64,000 nucleotides of DNA. It comes from CAVZBW01 sp963778465 (lineage in GTDB: Bacteria; Actinomycetota; Acidimicrobiia; Acidimicrobiales; RAAP-2). Every line of letters begins with the position of its first letter. Positions within the stretch are counted from its first letter, which is position 1. Where the stretch lies: assembly GCA_963778465.1 (NCBI GenBank), contig CAVZUK010000002.1:682001-746000 (forward strand), written 5' to 3'. Both the position numbers and the translations under genes were made by a program. Below, piece by piece: positions 1 through 9,172 of the stretch. The notes beneath the pieces were generated by a model. It saw nothing but the letters and a program-made list of their open reading frames with translations, ran no database searches and was not told where the DNA came from.

Positions 1-1281
1 ATCCGTGAGGTCGCTCGCGTTCGCGTCGCGATAGGTGAGTGCGGGCAGGTTCCACTTGCGCTCGACCATGGCCAGGATCGAGGTGTGGTCGTAGACGACG
101 TGGGAGACGTGGTCCCGCTTGGCGAAGGGCGACACCACGAGGGCCGGAACCCGGAACCCGTAGCGGGCGAACCCGTCGTAGGACGACACGCCGCTCGGCG
201 GCGTCGGCGCGATCGAGTCCGGCGGCAGGGCCGGTGGTGGTGGGACGTGGTCGTAGTAGCCCCCGTGCTCGTCGTACAGCCAGACGAGCAGGGTCTTGTG
301 CCATGCCGGGCCGTGCATCACGGCCCTCACGACCTCCGAGGAGAAGCGTTCACCCTCGGAGATGTCCTGGGGGTCCTCTTCGGACCCGGTGCCGAAGTCC
401 GGATCGACGAGGCTCAACCCCGGCAGGCTGCCGGAGGCGGCGTCCTCGAAGAAGTGGTCGACCGTCACGTTGTGCGGGCCGATCGCGGATATCTCCGACA
501 GCCATGCGAGCGAGCCCGCATTGCTCCCGGAGTGGTAGTAGTCACGCCAGTCGATGCCGTGCTGGTCGAGCCGGTCGAAGATCGTCCCGTTGGGTGGGCG
601 CTGCGTGAGTTGCGAGACGTCGTCGTTGACCATCCCCGCGGAGGTCGCCGCCAGCAGGTAGCGGCGGTTGGGCAGGGTTTGTCCCAGCAGCGAGGAGAAC
701 CATCGATCGGCGAGCGGGAAGGTCGAGGCGAGGGAGTAATAGAAGGGGAGGTCGGTGCCGTCCCAGTAGCCCATGGCCACGGGCCCGCTGGCCGACGTCA
801 CGAAGCCGTCGTTGCGGCCGTCGGCGTACTGCTCGTGGGAGGCCAGCCAATCCTGGGAGGGGTGGCCGTCCTGCTGGCAGTCGTTGGGCATGTGGAACGC
901 CGGGAGGACCTGTCCCGGCACGCCGGTCGGGTTGGAGTTGGCGGGCCCGCCGCGGCGTCCCCGGGCGAAGCCGTCGCCGCGCCGGAGCATGCCCAGGTAG
1001 TTGTCGTAGGAATGGTTCTCCATCATGAGCACGACGATGTGCTCGATCTCGGGCATGGTGTCCGTCCCGGCTGGCAGGTGGGGGAAGGGAAGCGAGTCGG
1101 GATGCCGGCGCACGACCGGCTGCGCCCAGCGGTAGGCGCGGGGGACCGCGGCGCTCGTCGTCGGGGTGCCGGCGGTCGAGGCGCCCGCACGGGCGCCGGG
1201 GGCCGAGCCAGCGGCCGCGGCGAGCGAGCCGGCTGCGGCCAGCCCTGCCTTCATCAAGGCTCGGCGAGAGATCGTTGTCAT
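1..1281 (-). CDS. Tat-exported phosphoesterase, phospholipase C / acid phosphatase family (3' end missing)
   Basis: The frame is open from an ATG at 1281 to the window edge, giving 427 residues; the C-terminus lies outside. The N-terminus is a twin-arginine signal: SRRALMK at residues 5-11, then an Ala/Gly-rich hydrophobic stretch ending near residue 32. The mature part opens with EIEHIVVLMMENHSYDNYLG, the metal-binding start of the PF04185 phosphoesterase family, and later shows PNRRYLLAAT and DEHGGYYDHV, both typical of that family. Members cleave phospholipids or phosphate esters outside the cell; the substrate cannot be told from sequence. A tandem repeat array lies directly upstream. The family call is secure; phospholipase versus acid phosphatase is not. 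Confidence 0.88.
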   Translation of the reverse strand, partial: MTTISRRALMKAGLAAAGSLAAAAGSAPGARAGASTAGTPTTSAAVPRAYRWAQPVVRRHPDSLPFPHLPAGTDTMPEIEHIVVLMMENHSYDNYLGMLRRGDGFARGRRGGPANSNPTGVPGQVLPAFHMPNDCQQDGHPSQDWLASHEQYADGRNDGFVTSASGPVAMGYWDGTDLPFYYSLASTFPLADRWFSSLLGQTLPNRRYLLAATSAGMVNDDVSQLTQRPPNGTIFDRLDQHGIDWRDYYHSGSNAGSLAWLSEISAIGPHNVTVDHFFEDAASGSLPGLSLVDPDFGTGSEEDPQDISEGERFSSEVVRAVMHGPAWHKTLLVWLYDEHGGYYDHVPPPPALPPDSIAPTPPSGVSSYDGFARYGFRVPALVVSPFAKRDHVSHVVYDHTSILAMVERKWNLPALTYRDANASDLTD

Positions 1282-1361
1282 CGTGCTCCCGGGTCGGTGT
1301 CGGGCGATGCGGCGATCGGCGTGTTCGAGGTCGGTCGCGATGACTCTGCACGGCGAGTCTG

Positions 1362-1458
1362 TCAGGAGAACTCCCTCAGGAGAACCCCCTCGGGAGACCG
1401 TCTCGGGAGAACTTTTTCAGAAGAACGTGTTCAGGAGAACGTGTTCAGGAGAACTGCG
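1362..1458. repeat. Seven tandem ~14-bp units
   Basis: Units start at 1362, 1376, 1390, 1403, 1417, 1431 and 1445, with core TCAGGAGAAC plus four variable bases; the third unit has 13 bases. The last unit overlaps the 3' end of the DUF427 gene and supplies its stop codon (TCA on the plus strand). The array fills most of the gap to the phosphoesterase gene. No hairpin is obvious. Confidence 0.85.
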
Positions 1459-2212
1459 TGCGCGGCCGGTCGAGCCGCTCCCCGTCCACGACGAGATCCA
1501 CCCGTTCGTTGTAGGGCGCCGCCAGGCCGGCGACCTTCTGGCTCTCGGGCAGCGGGTACCGGTAGATCCACACCAGGTCCTCGTGTCGCCTTCCGCCGAC
1601 CTCCACGTGGAAGTAGGTGGCCGTGCCCTTGTAGGGGCACTGGGACTCCGAGTCCGAGGGCCGCAGCACGTCGGGGTCGTAGGCGGTCAGCGGAAGGTAG
1701 TAGCGGACGGGCAGACCGGTCTCGAAGAGCATCCGGGGCTGCGACGACTCGGCGATCCGCACCCCGTCGACCTCGACCACGACATGGCGGCTGCTGGCGA
1801 GGATGTCCACCCGGTGGTACGGATTGCGGGGATGGACGTACACGGGCTCGTCCTCCTCGAGCCACTCGTCCAGGAGCCCCCACTCGAACCGCACCGCGTC
1901 GCGCAGCTCGGGGATCGGCGAGTCCGGATAGCGCAGCGCGGCGCCGGAGGCCTCGCCACCTTTGGTGCGGACGTCGAGGATGTCTCCCTCCCCCCGGCTC
2001 GGGGAGTGGGAGGTGAGCCCGGTGCTCACGAGCTCGGCGGCGACGTCACCGGTCGGGAAGTAATAGGTGGGGTAGTAGGGCGCCTCCCAGACCATGAGGA
2101 CGGAGCGCGAGTCGACGACGGGCTTCCCGCCGAGGTAGGCGCGCACTCGCTTCGCGCAGGGCTCGACCTTGACGCGTCCCCGGCCGTCGCGGGTCGGCTC
2201 GCCGGCCATCAC
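1445..2212 (-). CDS. DUF427 protein, apparently two DUF427 domains
   Basis: This 255-residue protein has two similar halves. The first includes KRVRAYLGGKPVVDSR and VWEAPYYPTYYFP; the second includes VEVDGVRIAESSQPRMLFE, then PVRYYLPLTAYD and CPYKGTATYFHVEVGG. The CPYKG(T/x)A..Y pattern is typical of DUF427, a small beta-rich domain of unknown biochemical role common in actinobacteria and fungi. No signal peptide is seen. The start (ATG 2212) overlaps the stop of the upstream pspA-like gene by four bases, so the two are probably cotranscribed. The last codons and the TGA come from the final unit of the 14-bp repeat array, so the C-terminal tail may have been reshaped by it. Confidence 0.8.
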   Translation of the reverse strand: MMAGEPTRDGRGRVKVEPCAKRVRAYLGGKPVVDSRSVLMVWEAPYYPTYYFPTGDVAAELVSTGLTSHSPSRGEGDILDVRTKGGEASGAALRYPDSPIPELRDAVRFEWGLLDEWLEEDEPVYVHPRNPYHRVDILASSRHVVVEVDGVRIAESSQPRMLFETGLPVRYYLPLTAYDPDVLRPSDSESQCPYKGTATYFHVEVGGRRHEDLVWIYRYPLPESQKVAGLAAPYNERVDLVVDGERLDRPRTQFS

Positions 2213-2937
2213 GAGCCCTTGCCGTCGGGCAGGGCCGCCGGTGTGCCCACCTGCGCCTTGAGCTCGGCCAGCTCCTTGTCGACCTGCGAGCTGGAGCTCA
2301 CCTGGTCGAGCTCCTTCTGGATGTCGTCGGTGCCGCCACCGACGTCCTCGAGGACGCCCGACTCGAGCAGCTCGTCGAGTGCGCCCGAGCGGGCCTGCAT
2401 CTGGTCGATCTTGTCCTGGGCCCGCTGGAGCGTGGCACCTGAGTCGTTGAGGGACTTGGAGATACCCGTCACGCTTTCGTTGACCGAGGTCACCGCGCTG
2501 GCGGCCGTGTACTGCGCCTTGAGCGTCTCCTTCTGCGTGCGGAAGGTGTTCACCCGCTGCTGGAGCGCCTGCATCGTCTGGGTGAGCTTCTCCTCCTCCT
2601 CGGTGAGCTGCTGGTGCTGGGGCTCCATCGCGTCGATCTGGGACTGGGCGGTCGCCTTGCGCGCCAGGGCCTCCTTGGCCAGGTCCTCGCGGCCCTCGGA
2701 CAGCGCCAGCTTGGCCTGGTCCTGCAGGTGGTCGACGGACTGCTGGAGCTGGGTCTCCTGCAGCTCGATGCGCTTGCGAGACGCCGCGATGTCCACGAGC
2801 GCCCGCCGGACCTGCGTCAGCTGCTCGAGCATCTTCTCGTAGGAGAGGTCGAGCATCTCGTCCGGCTTCTCGGCCTTGTCGATCGCCTTGTTGGCCTTGG
2901 CCTCGATCACGTCGTGTGCACGCTGGAACAGTCCCAT
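2209..2937 (-). CDS. PspA/IM30 family membrane-associated protein
   Basis: This 242-residue, highly charged protein is almost entirely alpha-helical coiled coil, with long runs of Gln, Glu, Lys and Arg (for example LQETQLQQSVDHLQDQ). It begins MGLFQRAHDVIEAKANKAID, the amphipathic membrane-binding helix and start of the PspA/Vipp1 family. Family members polymerise on the inner membrane surface under envelope stress. I chose ATG 2937 over an upstream in-frame start because it has a Shine-Dalgarno (ACAGGAGTCC) and matches the family N-terminus. It overlaps the DUF427 gene by 4 bp. No PspBC or PspF homologue is nearby, as expected in actinobacteria. Confidence 0.9.
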   Translation of the reverse strand: MGLFQRAHDVIEAKANKAIDKAEKPDEMLDLSYEKMLEQLTQVRRALVDIAASRKRIELQETQLQQSVDHLQDQAKLALSEGREDLAKEALARKATAQSQIDAMEPQHQQLTEEEEKLTQTMQALQQRVNTFRTQKETLKAQYTAASAVTSVNESVTGISKSLNDSGATLQRAQDKIDQMQARSGALDELLESGVLEDVGGGTDDIQKELDQVSSSSQVDKELAELKAQVGTPAALPDGKGS

Positions 2938-3039
2938 CGTGGACTCCTGTCGCTCGGACCGGGGGTGGCTCACGACCCGGCGTCTCTCCTGGTCATCATG
3001 ACCGACCGGGGAGTCGTTTTGCAGGGCGCACGCCCGGCA

Positions 3040-3498
3040 TCAGAGCCGGAGCGGCTTGATCGGGGCGGCGATCAGGCTCGGGTCGGACCGCCAGTCGACG
3101 CCCGGGACGTCGACGTAGAGCTCGATCTCGTTGCCATCGGGGTCCTCGATGTACAGGCTGTGGGTCACCGTGTGGTCCGAGGCGCCGACGACGCGCCCGC
3201 CGGCCGCCTCGACGCGCTGTAGCATCCCCCGGAGCTCCTCGTCGCTGTCGCCGACCTTGAGGCCGAAGTGGTACATGCCGATCCGGCGTCCCTCCGGGAT
3301 CGGCTGCGCGTCCTCGCCGACCTCGATGAGCAGCAGCTCGTGGTGGGTGCGACCGCTCGAGAAGGCCGCGATCACCTCCGGTCGGGCGCCGTCTTCCGGC
3401 AGTATCTGGCGCCAGCCCAGCACGTCCCGGTAGAAGTCGGCCGACCGGCCGACGTCCCGGACGTACAGCACCAGGTGGCCGAGCTCCTTGACTCCCAT
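3040..3498 (-). CDS. VOC family (glyoxalase/dioxygenase-like) protein
   Basis: The 152-residue protein starts at ATG 3498 with ACGGAGGGTCC just before it. It has the paired beta-alpha-beta-beta-beta layout of the vicinal oxygen chelate fold: LGHLVLYVRDVGRSADFYRD at residues 5-24 and HTVTHSLYIEDPDGNEIELY near the C-terminus. Candidate metal ligands are the first His (GHLV), a central His (MYHFGLKV) and the final Glu (IELY), as in metal-dependent family members. Substrates range from methylglyoxal to catechols and antibiotics, so the reaction is not assigned. The gene ends about 100 bp upstream of pspA on the same strand. Confidence 0.85.
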   Translation of the reverse strand: MGVKELGHLVLYVRDVGRSADFYRDVLGWRQILPEDGARPEVIAAFSSGRTHHELLLIEVGEDAQPIPEGRRIGMYHFGLKVGDSDEELRGMLQRVEAAGGRVVGASDHTVTHSLYIEDPDGNEIELYVDVPGVDWRSDPSLIAAPIKPLRL

Positions 3499-3682
3499 CG
3501 GACCCTCCGTCGTCGCACGTGCGCCGGGCAACTCGCCAGCCCGGCACTGCCACGAACAACGCCCTGACGACCCGCGAAATGCCCGGCGAGTCCCCTTGGG
3601 GTCCCCCGGGAAGTCCCGGTGGAGCACCCCGGAGCCGTGCTTGCGGGCGACATGGCCCGGTTGCGTGCGATATTCATGCGTG

Positions 3683-4954
3683 GTGCCGTACGTGCTATTG
3701 GTCCTCGCCCTGGTGGGCGTGCCCTTCGTGGTCAACACGATCTGGCCGCCGCGCTGGCAGCCGCTCGCGGTGGTCAGCTTCGGGGCGGGGTGGTTGACGG
3801 GGGAGCTCGCCCTGCAGCACATCGTGTGGCAGGTTGCCCTGATCGCCGGCCTCTCGGCGGCGGGGGCGCTGTCGGGATGGGCGGGCTGGCTCGGGCTCGG
3901 CATCGCCATCGCCGACTGGGTGGCCCTCGCGTGGGTGGCGCTGGTCGGCTACCGGGCCAAGCACGTGGTGGCGGAGGCGCTGCGCGCCACGCCGGCTGCC
4001 CGCTACGGATCGCTGCTCAGCTACGACACGCTCAGCTCCGAGGAGGAGACCTCGTGGAGGGAGCGCCCGCGCTGGTTCCGGTGGTGGCGGGTCGCCCTCG
4101 GGGTGCCCCTCGGCGGGCGGCGGATCCACGGCGTGAGGAACATCGACTACTGGGGCGACGGTCGCCACCGGCACCGCCTCGACATCCGCTGGGTCGGCGA
4201 CCGGCCGCCGGAGAACGCGCCGGTGCTCATCCAGATCCACGGCGGCGCCTGGATCATGGGCGACAAGCGCGAGCAGGGCTTCCCGTTGATGCACGAGCTG
4301 GCCTCCAGGGGTTGGGTCTGCGTCGCCATCAACTACCGGCTGGGTCCGAAGGGCACGTGGCCAGAGCACATCGTCGACTGCAAGCGGGCCATCGCCTGGG
4401 TCCGCGAGCACATCGCCGAGTACGGCGGGGACCCGTCTTGGATCGTGATCACCGGCGGCTCGGCGGGCGGGCACTTGAGCTCCCTCGCCGCGCTCACGCC
4501 CAATGACCCCCGCTGGCAGCCGGGGTTCGAGGACGCCGACACGTCCGTGTCCGCCTGCATCCCCCTTTACGGCGTCTACGACCTGACCGGGCCGGTCGAC
4601 GGCCCCCGGAGCTACGGCAGCAACCTCGTGCGGCTGCTCGAGCGAATGGTGATCAAGACCGACCTCGACTCCCACCGCGAGCTCTACGAGGAGGCCTCCC
4701 CTTACTACCGGCTCCACAGCGGCGCGCCGCCGTTCTTCGTCTTCCACGGCACCAACGACACCCTGGTGCCGGTGGAGAACGCCCGCCGGTTCGTCGCGGC
4801 GCTGCGGGAGGCCTCTGACGCCCCGGTCCTCTACGCCGAGCTGCCGCTGGCCCAGCACGCCTTCGATGTGCTCGTGTCGCCGAGGTGCTGGATGGCGATC
4901 GCCGGCGCCGTGGCCTTCCTCGAGAGCCTCAGGCGGTCTCCTCGGCCAGCGTGA
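3683..4954 (+). CDS. Membrane-anchored alpha/beta hydrolase (HSL/carboxylesterase type)
   Basis: About 423 residues from a GTG at 3683 (GTG 3680 equally possible). The first ~85 residues are hydrophobic and form two or three membrane helices. The rest is an alpha/beta hydrolase: oxyanion-hole motif IQIHGGAWIMG, nucleophile elbow ITGGSAGGH (catalytic Ser), acid loop FHGTNDTLVPVENA (Asp) and terminal QHAFD (His). HGG followed by GGSAGGH is the arrangement of hormone-sensitive-lipase-like esterases. Substrate is unknown; a lipid or small ester at the membrane is plausible. Its last 26 bases overlap the end of the convergent valS gene. No clear Shine-Dalgarno is present. Confidence 0.82.
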   Translation: MPYVLLVLALVGVPFVVNTIWPPRWQPLAVVSFGAGWLTGELALQHIVWQVALIAGLSAAGALSGWAGWLGLGIAIADWVALAWVALVGYRAKHVVAEALRATPAARYGSLLSYDTLSSEEETSWRERPRWFRWWRVALGVPLGGRRIHGVRNIDYWGDGRHRHRLDIRWVGDRPPENAPVLIQIHGGAWIMGDKREQGFPLMHELASRGWVCVAINYRLGPKGTWPEHIVDCKRAIAWVREHIAEYGGDPSWIVITGGSAGGHLSSLAALTPNDPRWQPGFEDADTSVSACIPLYGVYDLTGPVDGPRSYGSNLVRLLERMVIKTDLDSHRELYEEASPYYRLHSGAPPFFVFHGTNDTLVPVENARRFVAALREASDAPVLYAELPLAQHAFDVLVSPRCWMAIAGAVAFLESLRRSPRPA

Positions 4955-7583
4955 CCTCGACCGACGCCGGCTCGCCCTCGACCAGCTCGAGCCGGTCGAT
5001 GGTGCCGGCCTCCACCAGGTCCTCGCTCGCCAGCTCGAGGGCGTCGAGCCGGTCCCGGCTGTCGAGAACCGTCACGGAGCTCACCCGGGCCCGCATGGAG
5101 CGTTTTGCGGTCGTCTTGGCCCGCCGGACCTCGCCCAGCACCCCGACCGCCATGTCGAGGGCCAGATCGAGCTCGCCGGCCGGGCGGCCGTCCCCGGGGA
5201 CGCCGGCGTCCCCGACGGGCCTCGCCGCCCCGGCGTCTCCCGATCCATTCGCCACGAAACCCGCGGCGCCCAGCTCCTCGATCGCCGGCCAGGGGGCCCG
5301 GTGCACGGATCCCTCCTGCCACCACGACCACACCTCCTCGGTCACGAAGGGGAGAAACGGCGCGAACAACCGGAGCTGGACCGACAGGGCGCAGGAGAGC
5401 GCGGCGCGCGCGGACCGGGTCGGGCCTTCGGCGGTCTCGGCGTAGGCCCGGCTCTTGACCAGCTCGACGTAGTTGTCGCAGAAGAACCAGAAGAACCCCT
5501 CGGCGTGCTCGAGGGCCCGGGTGTATTCGTAGGCCTCGAGGCTCGCGGTCGCACCGGCGATCACCCCGGCGAGTCGTCCCAGCAGCGCCGCGTCGAGGGG
5601 CTCGGTGACCGCGTCCGGGCCCAGCGCGTCGGAGTCCTCCCCGACGCGGCCGAGCACGAATTTGGAGACGTTGAGGATCTTGATCGCCAGCCGGCGCCCG
5701 ACCTTCATCTGGGCCTCGTCGACCGCGGTGTCCACGCCCGGCCTCCCGCTGGCCGCCCAATAGCGGACGGCGTCGGCGCCGTGGCGCTCGAGCAGGGGGA
5801 GAGGGGTGACGACGTTGCCCTTGGACTTGGACATCTTCTTTCGGTCGGGGTCGAGCACCCAGCCGGAGATGGCGGCGTTGGCCCACGGGAGGCTGCCGTG
5901 CTCGAGCTCTGCCCTGACGATCGTCGTGAAGAGCCAGGTCCGGATGATGTCGTGGGCCTGGGGTCGCAGGTCCATCGGGAAGACCCGGGAGAACAGGTCC
6001 GGGTCCTCCTCCCACCCGCCGGCGATCTGCGGGGTGAGCGACGAGGTCGCCCAGGTGTCCATGACGTCGGGCTCGCCGAGGAATCCCCCCTCCAGCCCCC
6101 GCTGCCCCGCTGCGTACCCTGGCGGGACGTCCGTCGTCGGGTCGACCGGCAAGGCCTCCTCGTCGGGGACGATCGGGCGCGCGTAGTCCACCTCGCCACC
6201 CGCGTCGATCGGGTACCACACGGGAATGGGGACGCCGAAGAACCGCTGGCGGCTGATGTTCCAGTCGCCGTTCAAGCCCTCGACCCACGCCCGGTAGCGG
6301 TGCCACATGAAATCCGGGTGCCAGCGCAGCTCCTCCCCCCGGGCGGCGAGGCGGTCCCTTAGGGGCAGCGTGGCGACGAACCACTGGCGCGAGGTCACGA
6401 TCTCCAAGGGTCGATCGCCCCGCTCGTAGAACTTGACCGGGTGGACGATGGGCCGCGGCTCGCCGAGCAGGGCACCGGCTTCGGCCAAGAGCTCCACGAC
6501 GCGGCGGCGCGCCTGTTGGATGCGCCGGCCGGCCAGTTCGTCGTAGGCGCCGGACGCGGCGGCCGGGTCCTCGGACTCCCATCCGGGCTCTCCCCACGGG
6601 ACCGGGAGGAGCCGGCCGTCACGCCCGACGATCGCCCGGGTGGGCAGGGACAGCTCGCGCCACCACACGATGTCCGTGACGTCGCCGAAGGTGCAGATCA
6701 TGGCCACGCCCGTGCCCTTTTCTGGATCCGCGAGCGGGTGGGCCAACACCGGGACCCGGGCGCCGAAGAGGGGGGTGACGACCTCGGCGCCGAAGAGGGC
6801 GCGATAGCGGCCGTCGTCGGGGTGTGCCACGAGCGCGACGCAGGCGGCGAGCAGCTCGGGCCGGGTGGTCTCGATCTCGACGGCGGCGGCGGCGCCCGCC
6901 GGTGGGTTGGCCCGGGCGAAGCGGAGGCGGTGGTAGGCGCCCGGCAGCTCCCTCTCCTCGAGCTCGGCGTGGGAGACCGCCGTCTGGAAGTCCACGTCCC
7001 ACAGGGTCGGCGCCCGGGACTGGTAGATCTGCCCTGCGGCCAGGCGGCGCAGGAAGCTGCGCTGGGAGACCCGCCGGGAGCGCTCGCCGATGGTCGTGTA
7101 GTGCAGGTCCCAGTCGACCGAGAGCCCGAGCGTGCGCCACAGGTCCTCGAAGATCCCCTCGTCCTCCTCGGTGAGGCGGAAGCACAGCTCGACGAAGTTG
7201 GGTCGCGAGATGGGCTCTGGCACCTCGGGGGGACGGTCGGGCGGCGTGTAGTCGGCGACGTAGGGGAGGGACGGGTCGCAGCGCACCCCGTAGTAGTTCT
7301 GGACCCGGCGTTCGGTGGGCAGGCCGTTGTCGTCCCAGCCCATCGGGTAGAAGACGGCCATCCCCCGCATCCGGCGGAACCGGGCCACGGCGTCGGTGTG
7401 CGTGTAGGAGAAGACGTGGCCGAGGTGGAGCGAGCCGGACACCGTCGGGGGAGGGGTGTCGATGGCGTAGACGCGCGCCCGATCGGCCGAACGGTCGAAG
7501 CGGTACGTGCCGGCCTCGGCCCACCGAGCCGACCACTTGGCCTCGAGGCCCTCGAGCGAGGGCTTGTCCGGGACGAGGGTCAT
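4929..7583 (-). CDS. valS: Valyl-tRNA synthetase
   Basis: An 884-residue class I aminoacyl-tRNA synthetase that charges tRNA-Val with valine in the cytoplasm. It carries the HIGH-type motif in TVSGSLHLGHVFSYTHTD near residue 50, an editing (CP1) domain in the first half, KKMSKSKGNVV near residue 584, and a C-terminal anticodon-binding part containing WPAIEELG. The protein stops at LAEETA without the long C-terminal tRNA-binding coiled coil of many bacterial ValS proteins. The ATG at 7583 has no Shine-Dalgarno; a TACGGT hexamer lies 9 nt upstream. Its 3' end overlaps the convergent hydrolase gene, and only 20 bp separate its start from divergent cysS. Confidence 0.97.
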   Translation of the reverse strand: MTLVPDKPSLEGLEAKWSARWAEAGTYRFDRSADRARVYAIDTPPPTVSGSLHLGHVFSYTHTDAVARFRRMRGMAVFYPMGWDDNGLPTERRVQNYYGVRCDPSLPYVADYTPPDRPPEVPEPISRPNFVELCFRLTEEDEGIFEDLWRTLGLSVDWDLHYTTIGERSRRVSQRSFLRRLAAGQIYQSRAPTLWDVDFQTAVSHAELEERELPGAYHRLRFARANPPAGAAAAVEIETTRPELLAACVALVAHPDDGRYRALFGAEVVTPLFGARVPVLAHPLADPEKGTGVAMICTFGDVTDIVWWRELSLPTRAIVGRDGRLLPVPWGEPGWESEDPAAASGAYDELAGRRIQQARRRVVELLAEAGALLGEPRPIVHPVKFYERGDRPLEIVTSRQWFVATLPLRDRLAARGEELRWHPDFMWHRYRAWVEGLNGDWNISRQRFFGVPIPVWYPIDAGGEVDYARPIVPDEEALPVDPTTDVPPGYAAGQRGLEGGFLGEPDVMDTWATSSLTPQIAGGWEEDPDLFSRVFPMDLRPQAHDIIRTWLFTTIVRAELEHGSLPWANAAISGWVLDPDRKKMSKSKGNVVTPLPLLERHGADAVRYWAASGRPGVDTAVDEAQMKVGRRLAIKILNVSKFVLGRVGEDSDALGPDAVTEPLDAALLGRLAGVIAGATASLEAYEYTRALEHAEGFFWFFCDNYVELVKSRAYAETAEGPTRSARAALSCALSVQLRLFAPFLPFVTEEVWSWWQEGSVHRAPWPAIEELGAAGFVANGSGDAGAARPVGDAGVPGDGRPAGELDLALDMAVGVLGEVRRAKTTAKRSMRARVSSVTVLDSRDRLDALELASEDLVEAGTIDRLELVEGEPASVEVTLAEETA

Positions 7584-7591
7584 GATCGGGT

Positions 7592-7598
7592 TACCGTA
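7592..7598. promoter_or_regulatory. Overlapping divergent -10 elements for cysS (+) and valS (-)
   Basis: The 20 bp between the starts contain GGTTACCGTACC. TACCGT (7592-7597) lies 6 nt before the GTG of cysS; its near-complement TACGGT (7593-7598, minus) lies 9 nt before the ATG of valS. Neither gene has a Shine-Dalgarno, and there is no room for two separate promoters with leaders. I infer two face-to-face -10 boxes driving leaderless or nearly leaderless mRNAs. Confidence 0.5.
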
Positions 7599-7603
7599 CC
7601 TGC

Positions 7604-9007
7604 GTGCTGAGCCTGCACGACACCGCTGCCGGAGCCGTCCGCCCCCTCGACCTGCGCCGCCCCGGAGAGGTGTCGATGTACGTGTGCGGGCCCACCGTCT
7701 ACGACCGGCCCCATCTGGGTCACGGCCGGTTCGCGCTGGCCTTCGACGTCCTGCGCCGGTACCTCATCTGGTCGGGCCTCGACGTCCGCTACGTGTCCAA
7801 CATCACCGACATCGACGACAAGATCATCGAACGGGCGGCCTCGGAGGGGGTCCCGACCGAGGAGGTTGCCGCCCGCGCCGAGGCGCAATGGTGGCAGGCG
7901 ATGGACGCTCTCGAGGTCCTGCGCCCCGACGAGACGCCGCACGCCACCGCATGGGTCGAGCGCATGATCGAGGTGATCGACCAGCTGGTGCGCCGGGACG
8001 TCGCCTACCAGACGGCCGACGGCGTCTACCTGTCGGTGGCCGACGTGCCGACCTACGGCCTCCTGGCCCACCAGGGCCTCGACACGCTGCGGGTGGGTGC
8101 GAGGGTGGCGGCCAACGAGGACAAGCGCTCCCCCCTCGACTTCGCGCTCTGGAAGGGCGCCCCCTCGGACGAGCCGAGCTGGCCGTCGCCCTGGGGTCAC
8201 GGGCGGCCGGGTTGGCACACCGAGTGCGTCGCGATGTCCCTCGGTCTGCTGGGCGACGGCTTCGACATCCACGGGGGCGCCATCGACCTCGTCTTTCCCC
8301 ATCACGAGAACGAGCGGGCCCAGGCTCTGGCACTCGGCCGGGAGTCTGCACGGCACTGGGTGCACAACGGCTGGGTCACGGTCGAGGGCGACAAGATGTC
8401 GAAGTCGGTTGGCAACTTCACGACGCTCGACGACCTGCTGGCCGAGCACGACCCCCGCGCCTACCGGCTCCTCGTCCTGCGCTCCCACTACCGCTCGCCG
8501 ATCGAGGTGACCCCCGAGACCGTGGCCCAGGCGGAGGAGGGCCTGGCGCGCCTGGACGCGCTTGCCCGCCGATTCCGGCTGGCCGATCCGATGGAGCACG
8601 GCCCCGTGGTCGGCCACCGGCGGCGTGAGGTCTCCTCGATCGCCGACCCGGAGGTGACGATCGCCTTCGAGGCGTTCGGCGCACACATGGACGACGACCT
8701 CGACACGCCGGCCGCGCTCGCCGGGATCTTCGAGCTCGTGCGTGAGGCCAACTGGCTCGGCGACGAGGGGAACGAAGGCCGGTCCTACGAGGTGGCGGAG
8801 ACGGCCGCGCTGCTGTGCGGGGCGCTTGGGCTCCGGCTCCGACCCGGCGACGAGGAGCTCGACGAGGAGGCCGCCCGGCTGGCCCGGGACCGGGACCGGG
8901 CCCGTGCTCGCCGCGACTGGGACGAGGCGGATCGCATACGCGACGAGCTCCATGCGCGGGGCTGGACCGTGGAGGACGGGCCCCAGGGGACGATCGTGCG
9001 CCGCTGA
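7604..9007 (+). CDS. cysS: Cysteinyl-tRNA synthetase
   Basis: A 467-residue class I synthetase that charges tRNA-Cys. The zinc-site Cys is in MYVCGPTVYD (Cys28), HLGH at residues 37-40 is the HIGH motif, NITDIDDKII follows, and GDKMSKSVGN near residue 264 is the KMSKS loop. The zinc-ligand segment WHTECVAMS and HGGAIDLVFPHHENE are also present. The C-terminal DALR-type helical region ends in a basic tail. It could in principle be the related MshC ligase of mycothiol synthesis, but the normal CysS length and full C-terminal domain argue for CysS. GTG 7604 is preceded by TACCGT at 6 nt, suggesting a leaderless message. Confidence 0.95.
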   Translation: MLSLHDTAAGAVRPLDLRRPGEVSMYVCGPTVYDRPHLGHGRFALAFDVLRRYLIWSGLDVRYVSNITDIDDKIIERAASEGVPTEEVAARAEAQWWQAMDALEVLRPDETPHATAWVERMIEVIDQLVRRDVAYQTADGVYLSVADVPTYGLLAHQGLDTLRVGARVAANEDKRSPLDFALWKGAPSDEPSWPSPWGHGRPGWHTECVAMSLGLLGDGFDIHGGAIDLVFPHHENERAQALALGRESARHWVHNGWVTVEGDKMSKSVGNFTTLDDLLAEHDPRAYRLLVLRSHYRSPIEVTPETVAQAEEGLARLDALARRFRLADPMEHGPVVGHRRREVSSIADPEVTIAFEAFGAHMDDDLDTPAALAGIFELVREANWLGDEGNEGRSYEVAETAALLCGALGLRLRPGDEELDEEAARLARDRDRARARRDWDEADRIRDELHARGWTVEDGPQGTIVRR

Positions 9008-9172
9008 TCCAGGCCGACCGCTCGCCGCCCGGGGAGGGCGGGGTGCGGCGCATTGTTACAACACGGTGCGAACTCTTACACCAAGTTGAACGCCATCGGG
9101 AGTCCGAATGAATTCTCTCGGGACGGGGTGTGAACTTCCTTGCAGATGCGCCGTGATGTGCCGCTTGACCTC

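Noticed and set aside
542..1351. 269-codon minus-strand ORF as a gene
   Set aside because: Arg/Pro-rich shadow of the Tat phosphoesterase gene, which reads in another frame with a full signal peptide and family motifs.
1362..1458. CRISPR array
   Set aside because: Units are only 14 bp, contiguous and without spacers; no cas genes nearby.
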